Shown here in pieces: positions 16,943 to 25,802 of a stretch of DNA of 46,084 nt (the stretch's first letter is position 1; each line of letters opens with the position of its first letter). A program made the translations under genes and the position numbers. Origin of the DNA: Blautia faecis. GTDB lineage: Bacteria; Bacillota; Clostridia; Lachnospirales; Lachnospiraceae. The stretch lies in the NCBI RefSeq assembly GCF_020554845.1, contig NZ_JAJCIA010000033.1, forward strand, positions 1 through 46,084, given 5' to 3'. A model generated the notes under the pieces. It searched no databases and had not been told where the DNA came from. It was given only the letters and a program-made list of their open reading frames with translations.

Positions 16943-16945
16943 AAT
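16917..16945 (+). promoter_or_regulatory. Promoter of the AraC regulator, overlapping the operator
   Basis: On the plus strand TTAACA (16917-16922), a 17-bp spacer and CATAAT (16940-16945) form a good promoter 38 bp before the araC-type start. The 21-bp element (16922-16942) fills this promoter's spacer, so binding there would be expected to block it. That is the classical arrangement for autorepression with activation of the divergent operon. Confidence 0.6.
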
Positions 16946-16982
16946 ATAAAAAATGACACATTTTTGTTTTGGAGGGGATTAC

Positions 16983-17723
16983 ATGGCAATATCAAAAGAC
17001 TGGTACAACACAGAATTTGAAGAAAACGAAACTGAATCCAAGCACAGGCCGCCTTCTGTTGAATATTCCTTTTATACGGCAGTAAAAACCGGAGATATGG
17101 AAACTGTCATACAGAACTGTAATGCAGATTCTTTTACGAATCTGGAGGGAACCGGAGTCCTTTCCAGAAACCCTGTCACGAATCTGAAATACCACTTTGT
17201 GGTTACAGCTGCGATGCTTACCAGATATTGCATTGACGGAGGGATGGAGGCAGAGCAGGCCTACCGGCTTAGTGACTTTTACATTTTAAAAATGGATTCC
17301 TGCACTTCCCTGCGACAGATTGCAGACCTTCACCACACTATGGCAAAGGATTTTACCGGAAAAATGATCCTGCAAAAAAAATTATCCGTACTTTCCAAGC
17401 CAGTTATGCAGTGCATTGATTACATCTATGCTCATATAAAGGACCGTATCACCATAGAAGACCTTGCCTGCCACACCGGTCTTTCCCAGAATTATCTATC
17501 CAGGGTATTCAAACAAAATCTTGGAATTTCCATCAGTGACTACATAAGGGAGAAAAAAATAGAAAAAGCCACACATCTTCTTCGCTACTCGGACAAAGCA
17601 GTAGTTGACATCGCCAATTACCTATCCTTCTCTTCCCAGAGTCACTTTATTCAGGTATTCGAAAATTTCACTGGTCTGACTCCAAAAAAATACAGGGATA
17701 GGTATTATAAATCCATGTGGTAA
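16983..17723 (+). CDS. AraC-family transcriptional regulator of the sugar regulon
   Basis: A 246-residue regulator. The C-terminal 100 residues are the double helix-turn-helix AraC domain (IDYIYAHIKDRITIEDLA; LSQNYLSRVF; second helix-turn-helix around VVDIANYLSFSSQSHFIQVF; end TPKKYRDRYY). The N-terminal part (1-140) is a small helical domain I cannot name, with no cupin or periplasmic-binding signature. The ATG at 16983 follows GGAGGGG; an in-frame ATG 30 bp upstream lies too near the predicted transcription start. It is divergent from the importer operon. It probably activates both that operon and the GH94 pair through the shared element. Confidence 0.85.
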   Translation: MAISKDWYNTEFEENETESKHRPPSVEYSFYTAVKTGDMETVIQNCNADSFTNLEGTGVLSRNPVTNLKYHFVVTAAMLTRYCIDGGMEAEQAYRLSDFYILKMDSCTSLRQIADLHHTMAKDFTGKMILQKKLSVLSKPVMQCIDYIYAHIKDRITIEDLACHTGLSQNYLSRVFKQNLGISISDYIREKKIEKATHLLRYSDKAVVDIANYLSFSSQSHFIQVFENFTGLTPKKYRDRYYKSMW

Positions 17724-17729
17724 GCTGAC

Positions 17730-17895
17730 CTAGAGCGTGTTTGAAAAAAGCTTTCTGCATGATGTGCGTCACAATTTGTGGAAGATTTTGTCCAGATGAA
17801 GGCGCCGTAGCGGGCTACGGCAACTGAATTCGGGCAAAATATACCGCAAAGTGGGGCGTGCAGATTGCGGGAATGATTTTTCAAACAGGCTCTAG
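17730..17895. repeat. MITE-like long-hairpin element, full-length copy 2
   Basis: A 166-bp element, the same length as copy 1. It starts CTAGAGCGTGTTTGAAAAA, has the central GCCGTAGC-GG-GCTACGGC hairpin, and ends TTTTTCAAACAGGCTCTAG. It begins 7 bp after the AraC stop codon. Compared with copy 1 it has scattered substitutions, some of which weaken the inner stem. Confidence 0.85.
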
Positions 17896-17940
17896 CACGT
17901 AAGGCTCTTGCAATGCATAATTCTCCGCCTTACATAAAAA

Positions 17941-17997
17941 GACCGGATATTCAGGAATAACCTTTATTTATGCATTGTTATTCCTGAATATCTGGTC
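17941..17997. terminator. Long-stem terminator after the GH94 operon
   Basis: A near-perfect 21-bp stem (GACCGGATATTCAGGAATAAC and its complement, one G-T) has a 15-nt loop. T runs flank both sides (CTTTTT on the minus strand, ATTTTTCT on the plus strand). It would stop the minus-strand GH94 transcript and anything reading from araC. Confidence 0.88.
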
Positions 17998-18020
17998 ATT
18001 TTTCTAATTCTTTATCCAGA

Positions 18021-20864
18021 TTAGTTCAAAATAATATTAATTTCATGTACTTTTTCCAAAGTCAGTTTTTCTATTTCAGAGCGCTTCAGGCGAGCCTGCC
18101 TGCCGCCTTCTGCCGACAGCAAAGTACCATCACAAAAGGCTTCTTTTATCTGCACTTTATTCCATTCTTTTTTCTCCCTGTTAAAAATATGAATGGAAAA
18201 TTTCCTTCCGGCAAATTCTATTTTCAAGGAAGCTTTTCCTTCCTGATCGTACTGCTCAGGCATAAGTGCAGGTGCTATCACCATATCGCCCAGCTGGCCT
18301 TTTACTCCAAAAACTTCTGTTATCATGGTCAGCATATACCAGCTTGCAGCTCCGGTCAGATATGCGTATAAGCCTCTTCCCTGATTATCGAAATATTCCG
18401 GGATTCCCGGGTACATTTTGCTGCGTTCAAAATCCATTGCAGTATCAAGCAGAGTCTGAAGAACTTTGTATCCTTCTTTGGCGTGACCGGTTTTGTACAA
18501 TGCATTGGCATACATAACTGCCATATGGGAAAAGACGGCACCATTTTCCTTTTCTCCATATGCAAATCCAAACATTCTTCCCAGGTCAAATTTTTCCTCT
18601 TTGAAATCTGTATTCAGGCGGTAGCCGCCGGCTTTCCTGTCATACAGATATGCATCTGCACTCCTGCAGATTGCCTGTATCTGTTCCTCTGTAGCGGTAC
18701 CACTCATGACAGCAAATACCTGTCCGGTAAGCATCATTCGGGTGTTACACTCTGCACCAGCTTTATTGTCGGTTTCATCTGAAACCGCGCTATATTCTAC
18801 TTTTCTTCCATGATTATCATAATATCCATTAAACCAGCCTTTATCCCCATCCTGGATCCATTCATTTTTCCGAATATTTTCCACGAGCCAGTCTGCTTTT
18901 TCTTCCAGATTGCTGCATACCATTTTCAGAGAAAGCACTACTTTATTTCCACTGAGATTATGGGCACTCAAATCAGTATATTGCTTCAAAACCTTCTGTT
19001 TTTTCTCAGGGTTTTCATATAACTGTTTTCCACAGGCAAACAGACATTCCATTTCTTCTGCAAGCTCAATCCTGTTAATTCCCTGAACACTCTCTATTTC
19101 TCTAAGCACATAAGCGATATCCTTCAAATTTCCGGCATAAGCACAGGTAAAGGCCACACTCTCACCTTTTTCCCAGGCCATGTCTAAGGCATCATTCCAG
19201 TCTGCTCCATGCAGACACATTTCATTATGATCTCCCACATCAAAAAATGCGCACAGATTTTGAAGAAGAATATGTTCCAGAACAGTTCCATGATATATTT
19301 CATTAGCATCTGTTTTCTGTAAATTACCATAACTGCTGTTCCATTCTTCATCATGAGCTGTTCCGCGTTTTGACTGAAGATCCTTAAAATATGGAATCTT
19401 CTCAAATAAAACATCAAGATCCCCGGTCTGATCCAAATAAAGCTTCGTAGTTACAAACGGCCAAAAGCTATGATCCATCCATACACGGGTAATATTATTC
19501 CTGTCTGCAATAAATTCTCCCTGACCACTTCCTATAATTGTGGCATTTGTTCCATCAATACGAACACCTCCATAATTATCAATGATCATCTGTCTTACCT
19601 CAGATGGCTCCATGATCAACAAGGCAAGGCAATCCTGCCATAAATCGCGCCAGCCGCGTCCCCCTTTTCCATAATCATGATAGGGGAGAAAAGAACATCC
19701 ATAAATTCTTCTGAGGATTGGCTGGAAACAGATCCATTTCAGATAATTATCCGCATCTTCGCTTCCAGTTTCAAACGCTACATTAACCTTCCGAATCCAG
19801 TGTTCTTTTACTTCTTCCAGCATATTCCGTACCTGGGAGCGGGTCCTGCAGCCAGAAGTCAACGACTCTATCCATTTAGAAGCTTTTGCCGGATCTATTG
19901 CCTTTTTATCTGTATTCTCCTTTCTTGGGAACTGCTGCTCACCGGCATCTGCAATCCCACATAGTAAAATATAACCAGCTGTTTCCCTTGGTTTCAGTGT
20001 TTTCCGGCTGAATCGGATGCCTCCAACAGCCTCTTTTCCCTGAAGTTCTGTTCCAGAGGGTTTTCCGGGCTTATTAATTCTTACTGCCTCTGGATTCAGA
20101 AAGGTTCCGCCTTCTCCTATAAACTCCTCCACCGTAGGATAAAATGACTCCGGCTTCTCTCCGTTTTCATCTGAACCGTATACAAAATATGTAGTATTAT
20201 TTTTCTGATGTCCCCGCTCGTCAAAGGACAAAACCGGGGTTACTTCCACACCATAATCGGTGGTCCGAATTCGGTGGAGAAGGGAGGTAACATGGCGGTG
20301 ATCTCGAAGATTATCTGCACTTCTTCCATATACCGGAATTGCACCTGTTGGCACAATTTCCACTTTTTTTTCGGAAATATTTGTGATTTCCACATATTCT
20401 ACTTCCATGTCCCCAGAAATTGTAACAAAAGATGTTACTTCTGCCTGAAGACCATATTTTTGTGATTTTCGGGAAATCTTCTGCCACATAAAACCAGCTT
20501 CCAGTGTGCTTTCGTCCTGCTTATCTGTAAATTTCTGAAATTCCTGTTCTGCAGAATTTCCACAGACAGACCAACAGCCCAGAAGCTTCGGATCTGCTCC
20601 AGACAGAGCAGTATCACCTGCTTCTGTGCTTTTATATACCTGACACCAGAAATTTCTGGTATTTCGGTTGTTATGCAGGTTTTCAATACTTACAGGCTCA
20701 AGAAGGAAATGATTCTGATCCGTTTTGCTGTCACCTCCCAGATTAGGGGTGATACTGGATTTCAGTCCTTTTTCTCCCGCCATAGGCAGATACAGACCGC
20801 TATAATTTTCCGGATCATGTATAATAAAGCTTCCGTTTTTATCCTGAAATTCTATATGTTTCAT
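18021..20864 (-). CDS. Large GH94-type beta-glucoside phosphorylase
   Basis: About 947 residues if the ATG at 20864 is used; a GTG at 20894 is an alternative and neither has a strong ribosome binding site. The C-terminal two thirds is the (alpha/alpha)6 barrel of GH94-like phosphorylases, with the general acid D555 in GADWNDALD and barrel motifs GRGWRDLWQD and DHSFWPF. The N-terminal half (about 20-320) is a beta-sandwich with LYLPMAGEKGLKSSITP and DHRHVTSLLHR. Both size and these motifs set it apart from its 805-residue neighbour. I think it acts on longer chains, possibly beta-1,2-gluco-oligosaccharides, by inverting phosphorolysis to alpha-glucose-1-phosphate. Substrate assignment is weak. 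It is the second gene of the GH94 operon, about 50 bp after the first. No signal peptide. Confidence 0.78.
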   Translation of the reverse strand: MKHIEFQDKNGSFIIHDPENYSGLYLPMAGEKGLKSSITPNLGGDSKTDQNHFLLEPVSIENLHNNRNTRNFWCQVYKSTEAGDTALSGADPKLLGCWSVCGNSAEQEFQKFTDKQDESTLEAGFMWQKISRKSQKYGLQAEVTSFVTISGDMEVEYVEITNISEKKVEIVPTGAIPVYGRSADNLRDHRHVTSLLHRIRTTDYGVEVTPVLSFDERGHQKNNTTYFVYGSDENGEKPESFYPTVEEFIGEGGTFLNPEAVRINKPGKPSGTELQGKEAVGGIRFSRKTLKPRETAGYILLCGIADAGEQQFPRKENTDKKAIDPAKASKWIESLTSGCRTRSQVRNMLEEVKEHWIRKVNVAFETGSEDADNYLKWICFQPILRRIYGCSFLPYHDYGKGGRGWRDLWQDCLALLIMEPSEVRQMIIDNYGGVRIDGTNATIIGSGQGEFIADRNNITRVWMDHSFWPFVTTKLYLDQTGDLDVLFEKIPYFKDLQSKRGTAHDEEWNSSYGNLQKTDANEIYHGTVLEHILLQNLCAFFDVGDHNEMCLHGADWNDALDMAWEKGESVAFTCAYAGNLKDIAYVLREIESVQGINRIELAEEMECLFACGKQLYENPEKKQKVLKQYTDLSAHNLSGNKVVLSLKMVCSNLEEKADWLVENIRKNEWIQDGDKGWFNGYYDNHGRKVEYSAVSDETDNKAGAECNTRMMLTGQVFAVMSGTATEEQIQAICRSADAYLYDRKAGGYRLNTDFKEEKFDLGRMFGFAYGEKENGAVFSHMAVMYANALYKTGHAKEGYKVLQTLLDTAMDFERSKMYPGIPEYFDNQGRGLYAYLTGAASWYMLTMITEVFGVKGQLGDMVIAPALMPEQYDQEGKASLKIEFAGRKFSIHIFNREKKEWNKVQIKEAFCDGTLLSAEGGRQARLKRSEIEKLTLEKVHEINIILN

Positions 20865-20914
20865 CAATGTTTCTCGCTTTCTGCCTGCGTCCACCCACCA
20901 GGCCTACTAAATTT

Positions 20915-23332
20915 TTACGACAGATACAATTCAACCTCAGTTTCAGCAGTCAGCTTATCCTGTGGGATATAATTATCTTTTAACTCTTCACCGTTTACAG
21001 TAAGTTTCTTAAATCCACTCTCTGCATGTCCCGGATTTTGCACTTTAATGTGCAGGTGACAGCCGCGGAAATCTTTTTCGACTTCAAATCCATCCCATTC
21101 CTTCGGTATGGACGGTGCGATACGAAGACCATAGAAATCAGGACGCATTCCAAGAATACCTTCCACACATCCTACCATAACAGTAGACGCAGTTCCAGTA
21201 AGCCAGTGTACATGAGAACGGCCAAAATTCGGACTTGCTTTCCCCTCTGTAAACTGACCATAGCAATATGGCTCAAGTCTGCGGATCTCCGCCTTATCAT
21301 TCTGTGCAGCCGGAGCATTTTCCATAAAGTAGCCAAATGCTCTTTCTCCATGTCCCATTAATGCTTCTGCCAGAATGATCCATCCCTGTGACTGAGAAAA
21401 AATCCCTGCATTTTCTTTTGTTCCTGCATTATAAATTACAGCCAGTGCACCGTCAAAAGCATGTGCGTGGTATGGGGGATCCATGAGAATAGCACCATAC
21501 TCTGTATTCAGTCTTTTATAAACCTGCTCAAGTGCCAGTTCTGACTGCTCCTTTGTTGCAAGCCCACTGATCACAGCCCAGCTCTGGGGATTCAGCCACA
21601 TATTTGCTTCCGGATCTGTACGCTGTCCGATTATTTCTCCTGCTTCTGTAAAACCGCGGATAAACCGGTCTTCATTCCAGCAAAGCTTTTCAATCAGTTT
21701 CCCAAGCTCTTCCTGGCTTTTTTCCAGATATGAGATATATTCTTCATCTTTTTCGTAAGCCGCAAACTCCTTCAAAATGGTCATTGCATAATAAAACTGC
21801 AAAGCTACAAAAGTAGATTCTCCATCTTTTCCAAGCCTCAGGCAGTCGTTCCAATCTGCATAAAGTCCCGCCGGCATTCCATGTTTTCCAAGATGTTCCA
21901 TCGAGAACTGGATCGCACGTTTCAGATGCTCATATACTGTTCCTTCATCTTTATTTGCAAATGGGATTACCTCATCAATAAAATCTACATTTCCTGTCTC
22001 TGACACATACTTATATACAGTTGGAAAAAGCCATAAAGCATCGTCAGCGCGATATGCCGGATGCCCTGTTTCCTGTACATAGGAAGCATCGTCTGGCGTA
22101 TCCTCATGTCCTGGATTATGGGTGAATTTAACAAGAGGCAGACCACCACCATTATCTACCTGGGCAGACAACATGAAACGGATCTTATCCGCTGCCATTT
22201 CAGGTGCCAGATGGATCACGCCCTGAATATCCTGCACAGTGTCGCGGTATCCATATCCATTGCGCAGACCGCAGTAAGTAAAGGATGCTGCTCTGGACCA
22301 GATAAAAGTCATAAAACAGTTGTAAGCGTTCCATGTGTTGATCATGGTATTAAATTCATTACTTGGAGTTTTTATCTGAAAATGTGAAAGCTGTCCATGC
22401 CAGTAACTGATCAGTTCTTCCAGTTCCCTTTCGCAAACCTGCTGGCAATTTTGGTCATAACGCGCAACAATCGCTTCTGCCTCGTCATTCTTTTTCATAC
22501 CTACAAGAAAAGCCATCTCTTTCTTTTCTCCCGGGGCAAGCTTTAACACTGCTGTCAATGCACCACAGCTGTTTTCATTATAATTTCCCTCACAATTAAG
22601 CTTGCCGTCAATTACTCCTACCGGGTTTCCATAACCGTGATATCTCCCCAGAAATGCTTCTTTTTCACCGCACCAGGAATCCACTGGCACGCCGGCCAGA
22701 CCCAGGAACCGATTTGTCACATCTTTGTTATCTACCTTTTCCCCTTCATCAAGACGATCCAGATTTGCATGGATCATCTGGCGTACACGGTTTCCTCTGA
22801 AAACAGTTTTGGTAATATACTGGGAATACTGCAGATTTACCTGATCCTGCTCATAGTTGCTGTTGTTGGTAAATTCCGCATATCCGGTTACATTAATTTC
22901 TCTTTCCTTATCAGAACAGTTCTCCACACAAAGGCTCCACACCTCATAAGACTGTCCCAGGGGTACATAATACCTAACCTCAGAATGAATACCGCTGTAA
23001 TCTGCCATCATCCTGGTATAAGCAGTACCGTGGTGACATTCACTTTTATATTTTTCAAGATCCTTTCCTACAGGCTGCCATGACGCTGACCAAAAATCTT
23101 TCGTTTCATTGTCCCTCAGATAAATATATCTTCCCGGCTCGTCAAACTGATTAAAAACATAACGTAAAATTCTTCCGTTAGCCCCAGACTTTACAAAGCT
23201 GTATCCGCCTGCATTATTGGACACAATGGCACCATACTCAGGATCTCCCAGATAGTTTACCCAAGGCGCTGGTGTATCTGGTCTGGTAATCACATATTCT
23301 CGTTTCTTATCATCAAAATATCCATATTTCAT
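20915..23332 (-). CDS. GH94 disaccharide phosphorylase (cellobiose/chitobiose phosphorylase type)
   Basis: An 805-residue GH94 enzyme starting at the ATG at 23332, 11 nt after AGGAGG. The N-terminus MKYGYFDDKKREYVITRPD-TPAPW and the following NAGGYSF, RYIYLRD and FWSASWQP match the beta-sandwich domain of cellobiose and N,N'-diacetylchitobiose phosphorylases. The general acid is D493 in YADWNDCL, and GYGYRDTVQD lines the barrel. The C-terminal WLTGTASTVMV, GLRIAPSIPKEWDGF and FRGCHLHI are also family hallmarks. It cleaves a beta-linked disaccharide with phosphate, giving alpha-glucose-1-phosphate (or the GlcNAc equivalent) and saving ATP. It acts in the cytoplasm and is first in the operon. 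With a GH3 beta-glucosidase and sugar importer under the same operator, a beta-glucobiose is more likely than chitobiose. Confidence 0.87.
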   Translation of the reverse strand: MKYGYFDDKKREYVITRPDTPAPWVNYLGDPEYGAIVSNNAGGYSFVKSGANGRILRYVFNQFDEPGRYIYLRDNETKDFWSASWQPVGKDLEKYKSECHHGTAYTRMMADYSGIHSEVRYYVPLGQSYEVWSLCVENCSDKEREINVTGYAEFTNNSNYEQDQVNLQYSQYITKTVFRGNRVRQMIHANLDRLDEGEKVDNKDVTNRFLGLAGVPVDSWCGEKEAFLGRYHGYGNPVGVIDGKLNCEGNYNENSCGALTAVLKLAPGEKKEMAFLVGMKKNDEAEAIVARYDQNCQQVCERELEELISYWHGQLSHFQIKTPSNEFNTMINTWNAYNCFMTFIWSRAASFTYCGLRNGYGYRDTVQDIQGVIHLAPEMAADKIRFMLSAQVDNGGGLPLVKFTHNPGHEDTPDDASYVQETGHPAYRADDALWLFPTVYKYVSETGNVDFIDEVIPFANKDEGTVYEHLKRAIQFSMEHLGKHGMPAGLYADWNDCLRLGKDGESTFVALQFYYAMTILKEFAAYEKDEEYISYLEKSQEELGKLIEKLCWNEDRFIRGFTEAGEIIGQRTDPEANMWLNPQSWAVISGLATKEQSELALEQVYKRLNTEYGAILMDPPYHAHAFDGALAVIYNAGTKENAGIFSQSQGWIILAEALMGHGERAFGYFMENAPAAQNDKAEIRRLEPYCYGQFTEGKASPNFGRSHVHWLTGTASTVMVGCVEGILGMRPDFYGLRIAPSIPKEWDGFEVEKDFRGCHLHIKVQNPGHAESGFKKLTVNGEELKDNYIPQDKLTAETEVELYLS

Positions 23333-23400
23333 CCCTGCACACTCCTCCTGGTCTTTATATTGACCCGATTTTCCCATATGATATCTCATATGATAAAAAA

Positions 23401-23441
23401 CATATACCAAAACTCACTATAAAATATCAAAATTATGACAT
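23401..23441 (-). promoter_or_regulatory. Promoter of the GH94 operon with a shared 21-bp operator
   Basis: On the minus strand TATATG (23401-23406) lies 17 bp from TGATAT (23424-23429), exactly the geometry of the importer promoter. The 21-bp element at 23421-23441 overlaps the -35 and matches the one at 16922-16942 at 17 of 21 positions. A direct repeat of ATCATATG lies just downstream (about 23374-23393) and may be a further site. Confidence 0.65.
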
Positions 23442-23472
23442 GAAAAAAAGCACCCACCTCGCGGTGAGTGCT
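23441..23472 (-). terminator. Terminator immediately after rplA
   Basis: On the minus strand AGCACTCACC-GCGA-GGTGGGTGCT (one mismatch) is followed by TTTTTTTC. It ends the ribosomal operon 16 bp after rplA, before rplJ-rplL where many Firmicutes continue. Confidence 0.88.
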
Positions 23473-23487
23473 CTTCATTTTCATCTA

Positions 23488-24180
23488 TTAAGCTAACTTG
23501 ATCGGGTTGATCTTCACTCCAGGACCCATTGTCGGAGCAATAACAACGCTCTTTAAATACTGTCCTTTCAGTGTGCTAGGTCTAGCCTTTACAATAGCTC
23601 CAATCAGCGTCTGGAAGTTGTCGCTTAACTGCTCCTCAGTAAAGGAAGCTTTACCGATCGGCACATGGATAATGTTTGATTTGTCAAGACGATACTCAAT
23701 CTTACCAGCTTTGATATCATTGATAGCCTTTGTAACATCCATAGTTACAGTACCAGCCTTCGGGTTAGGCATTAAACCTTTCGGTCCAAGTACACGACCA
23801 AGACGTCCAACAACACCCATCATATCCGGAGTTGCTACAACAACGTCGAAGTCAAGCCATCCCTCATTCTGGATCTTCGGAATAAGGTCCTCAGCGCCAA
23901 CGAAATCAGCACCTGCAGCCTTAGCTTCCTCAGCTTTTGCATCCTTAGCGAATACAAGAACGCGAACAGTTTTACCTGTACCATGTGGCAGAACTACTGC
24001 ACCACGGATCTGCTGATCTGCATGACGTCCATCGCAGCCTGTGCGGATATGAACTTCGATAGTCTCGTCAAATTTGGCAACAGCAGCTTTTTTAACTAAG
24101 CTGATAGCTTCATTAGTATCGTATAATGTTGCGCGGTCAACTGCCTTAGCAGCCTCCACGTATTTCTTTCCTCGTTTCAT
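23488..24180 (-). CDS. rplA: 50S ribosomal protein L1
   Basis: A 230-residue protein of the expected length with the L1 hallmarks [12 protein letters not shown] at the start and [21 protein letters not shown] (about 125-145, described by position). L1 binds 23S rRNA at the L1 stalk and helps E-site tRNA release; in bacteria it is often a translational repressor of its own operon. The start follows AGGAGG. It is last in this operon, 57 bp after rplK, and is closed by a strong terminator, with no rplJ-rplL behind it. Confidence 0.97.
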   Translation of the reverse strand: MKRGKKYVEAAKAVDRATLYDTNEAISLVKKAAVAKFDETIEVHIRTGCDGRHADQQIRGAVVLPHGTGKTVRVLVFAKDAKAEEAKAAGADFVGAEDLIPKIQNEGWLDFDVVVATPDMMGVVGRLGRVLGPKGLMPNPKAGTVTMDVTKAINDIKAGKIEYRLDKSNIIHVPIGKASFTEEQLSDNFQTLIGAIVKARPSTLKGQYLKSVVIAPTMGPGVKINPIKLA

Positions 24181-24236
24181 TTCTATAACCTCCTGTGGTA
24201 TTTGCGGGGAAAAGCCCTCCCACTTACTATTTGTGA

Positions 24237-24662
24237 TTAATCAACTACTTCAATTCCCATACTTCTTGCAGTACCAGCAATCATGCTGGCTGCTGCTTCG
24301 ATGGATGCTGCATTTAAGTCTTTCATCTTAAGCTGAGCGATCTCCTCAACCTGAGCTTTTGTAACTTTAGCAACTTTTGTTTTGTTCGGTACGCCGGAAC
24401 CGGATTTGATGTTTGCAGCTTTCTTAAGAAGAACTGCAGCCGGCGGAGTTTTGGTTATGAAGCTGAAACTTCTATCTGCATAAACAGTGATTACTACAGG
24501 AATGATCATACCATCCTGATCTGCTGTTCTCGCATTGAACTCTTTTGTAAACTGAACGATATTTACACCGTGCTGTCCAAGAGCCGGACCTACAGGTGGT
24601 GCTGGAGTTGCTTTACCAGCGGGAATCTGTAATTTGATATATCCTGTTACTTTCTTTGCCAT
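24237..24662 (-). CDS. rplK: 50S ribosomal protein L11
   Basis: A 141-residue protein when started at the ATG at 24662 (8 nt after AGGAGG), the standard L11 length; a GTG three codons earlier overlaps the ribosome binding site. Family motifs are [20 protein letters not shown] (about 10-29) and the C-terminal rRNA-binding [11 protein letters not shown]11 forms part of the GTPase-associated centre and is needed for RelA-type stringent signalling. It is 69 bp downstream of nusG, in the conserved nusG-rplK-rplA order. Confidence 0.97.
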   Translation of the reverse strand: MAKKVTGYIKLQIPAGKATPAPPVGPALGQHGVNIVQFTKEFNARTADQDGMIIPVVITVYADRSFSFITKTPPAAVLLKKAANIKSGSGVPNKTKVAKVTKAQVEEIAQLKMKDLNAASIEAAASMIAGTARSMGIEVVD

Positions 24663-24730
24663 TTTCGGCACCTCCTATGTGGTATTGGCGGGGGTATGTC
24701 CCTCCCACGATATTGTGTTACCTTTGTCTG

Positions 24731-25246
24731 TTACATTTTCTGAACTTCTGCGAAACTGATTACAACCGGTGTTTCGCGTCCAAACATCTCTACATTGATC
24801 GTTACAAGCTGCTTCTGCGGATTGATGGCAGTCACAACACCTGTAGTCTCTTTCCAGGCTCCGCCTGTTACAACAACGGTATCGCCCTCGACGAAATCAA
24901 CGCGGACAGTCTCATCTTTGATGCCCAGCGGCTTCATTTCTTCTTCTGTGAGCGGTACAGGCTTGGATCCCGGACCAACAAACCCAGTCACTCCACGGGT
25001 ATTCCGGACAACATACCAGGTATCGTCGTTCATGACCATGTTGATAAGAACATAGCTTGGGAACATTTTTCTCTGGACCTGCTTGGAAACACCATTACGC
25101 ATCTCCACAACGTCTTCCAGAGGAACCCGTACTTCCAGAATCTGATCCTCAAGATGTCGGTTTTCAATTGTCTTCTCAATGTTGGCCTTTACCTTGTTCT
25201 CATAACCGGAATAGGTATGGACAACGTACCATTTTGCTTCTGACAT
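24731..25246 (-). CDS. nusG: Transcription termination/antitermination protein NusG
   Basis: A 171-residue NusG. The N-terminal NGN domain has AKWYVVHTYSGYENKV (2-17) and the RNA-polymerase-binding face with GYVLINM-like sequence (FPSYVLINM). The C-terminal KOW domain is visible as FVEGDTVVVTGGAWKETTG (about 117-135). It couples transcription to translation and affects pausing. It starts 16 bp after secE, as is usual in bacteria. Confidence 0.97.
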   Translation of the reverse strand: MSEAKWYVVHTYSGYENKVKANIEKTIENRHLEDQILEVRVPLEDVVEMRNGVSKQVQRKMFPSYVLINMVMNDDTWYVVRNTRGVTGFVGPGSKPVPLTEEEMKPLGIKDETVRVDFVEGDTVVVTGGAWKETTGVVTAINPQKQLVTINVEMFGRETPVVISFAEVQKM

Positions 25247-25262
25247 ACAATCACCTTTGTCC

Positions 25263-25487
25263 TTATTTGATTAAAAGATTAATGCATTCCAGAATGCCTG
25301 CATCCATCACACTGATGATCACACCGAGAATTACGGTTATGACAATAACAACAACTGACTGTTTCATCAGTGTATCGCGGTCTGTCCAGACAATTTTGTT
25401 GAACTCTGCCTTCAGCCCCTGGAACCAGGATTTCTTCGGCTCCTTAGCCTTGGCGGTCTTGCCTGCAGATTTTTCTTTTTCTTGCAT
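25263..25487 (-). CDS. secE: Protein translocase subunit SecE
   Basis: A 74-residue single-pass SecE of the short Gram-positive type. A Lys-rich cytoplasmic segment contains the conserved WFQGLKAEFNKIVWTDRDTL amphipathic helix, followed by one membrane helix (VVVIVITVILGVIISVMD). It clamps SecY in the translocon. It lies between rpmG and nusG, as expected. Confidence 0.95.
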   Translation of the reverse strand: MQEKEKSAGKTAKAKEPKKSWFQGLKAEFNKIVWTDRDTLMKQSVVVIVITVILGVIISVMDAGILECINLLIK

Positions 25488-25512
25488 AGCCTAACCTCAC
25501 AATCTAAAGTGA

Positions 25513-25662
25513 CTATTTTGTTTCCTTGTGCATTGTGTGTCTCTGGCAGAACTTACAATATTTCTTGGTTTCCATTCTCTCAGGATGGTTCTTTTTCTCC
25601 TTGGTCATATTGTAGTTACGCTGCTTGCACTCTGTACATGCTAATGTAATCCTAACGCGCAC
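25513..25662 (-). CDS. rpmG: 50S ribosomal protein L33
   Basis: A 49-residue L33 starting at a GTG (25662), eight bases after GGAGG. It reads [17 protein letters not shown] followed by a second cysteine pair CKFCQRH near the end, so it is the zinc-binding CxxC-CxxC form that requires zinc. It is first in the rpmG-secE-nusG-rplK-rplA transcript, with its own promoter 110-140 bp upstream. Confidence 0.95.
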   Translation of the reverse strand: MRVRITLACTECKQRNYNMTKEKKNHPERMETKKYCKFCQRHTMHKETK

Positions 25663-25772
25663 AACTTCCACCTCCAGTGTTTTCATTTGCATGGTCTTAA
25701 ATCAGCCTTTTCGGTGTATCCGCCACCGTTTTTCGGCATAAAAAAAAGACCTAACTTCCATGTCGCTTGTAC

Positions 25773-25802
25773 AGTTTACCACACAGCGGACATATCCGTC
25801 AA
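25773..25802 (-). promoter_or_regulatory. Promoter of the rpmG-secE-nusG-rplK-rplA operon
   Basis: On the minus strand TTGACG (25797-25802) and TAAACT (25773-25778) stand 18 bp apart, about 110 bp before rpmG. No strong terminator separates it from the PPTase gene upstream; only a weak ATCCA-GCA-TGGAT hairpin lies between, so some read-through from the NRPS operon is possible. Confidence 0.65.

Noticed and set aside
23441..23472. Reading the hairpin after rplA as a ribosomal L10 leader
   Set aside because: It is followed by seven T residues and by a sugar operon, not by rplJ, so terminator is the simpler reading.
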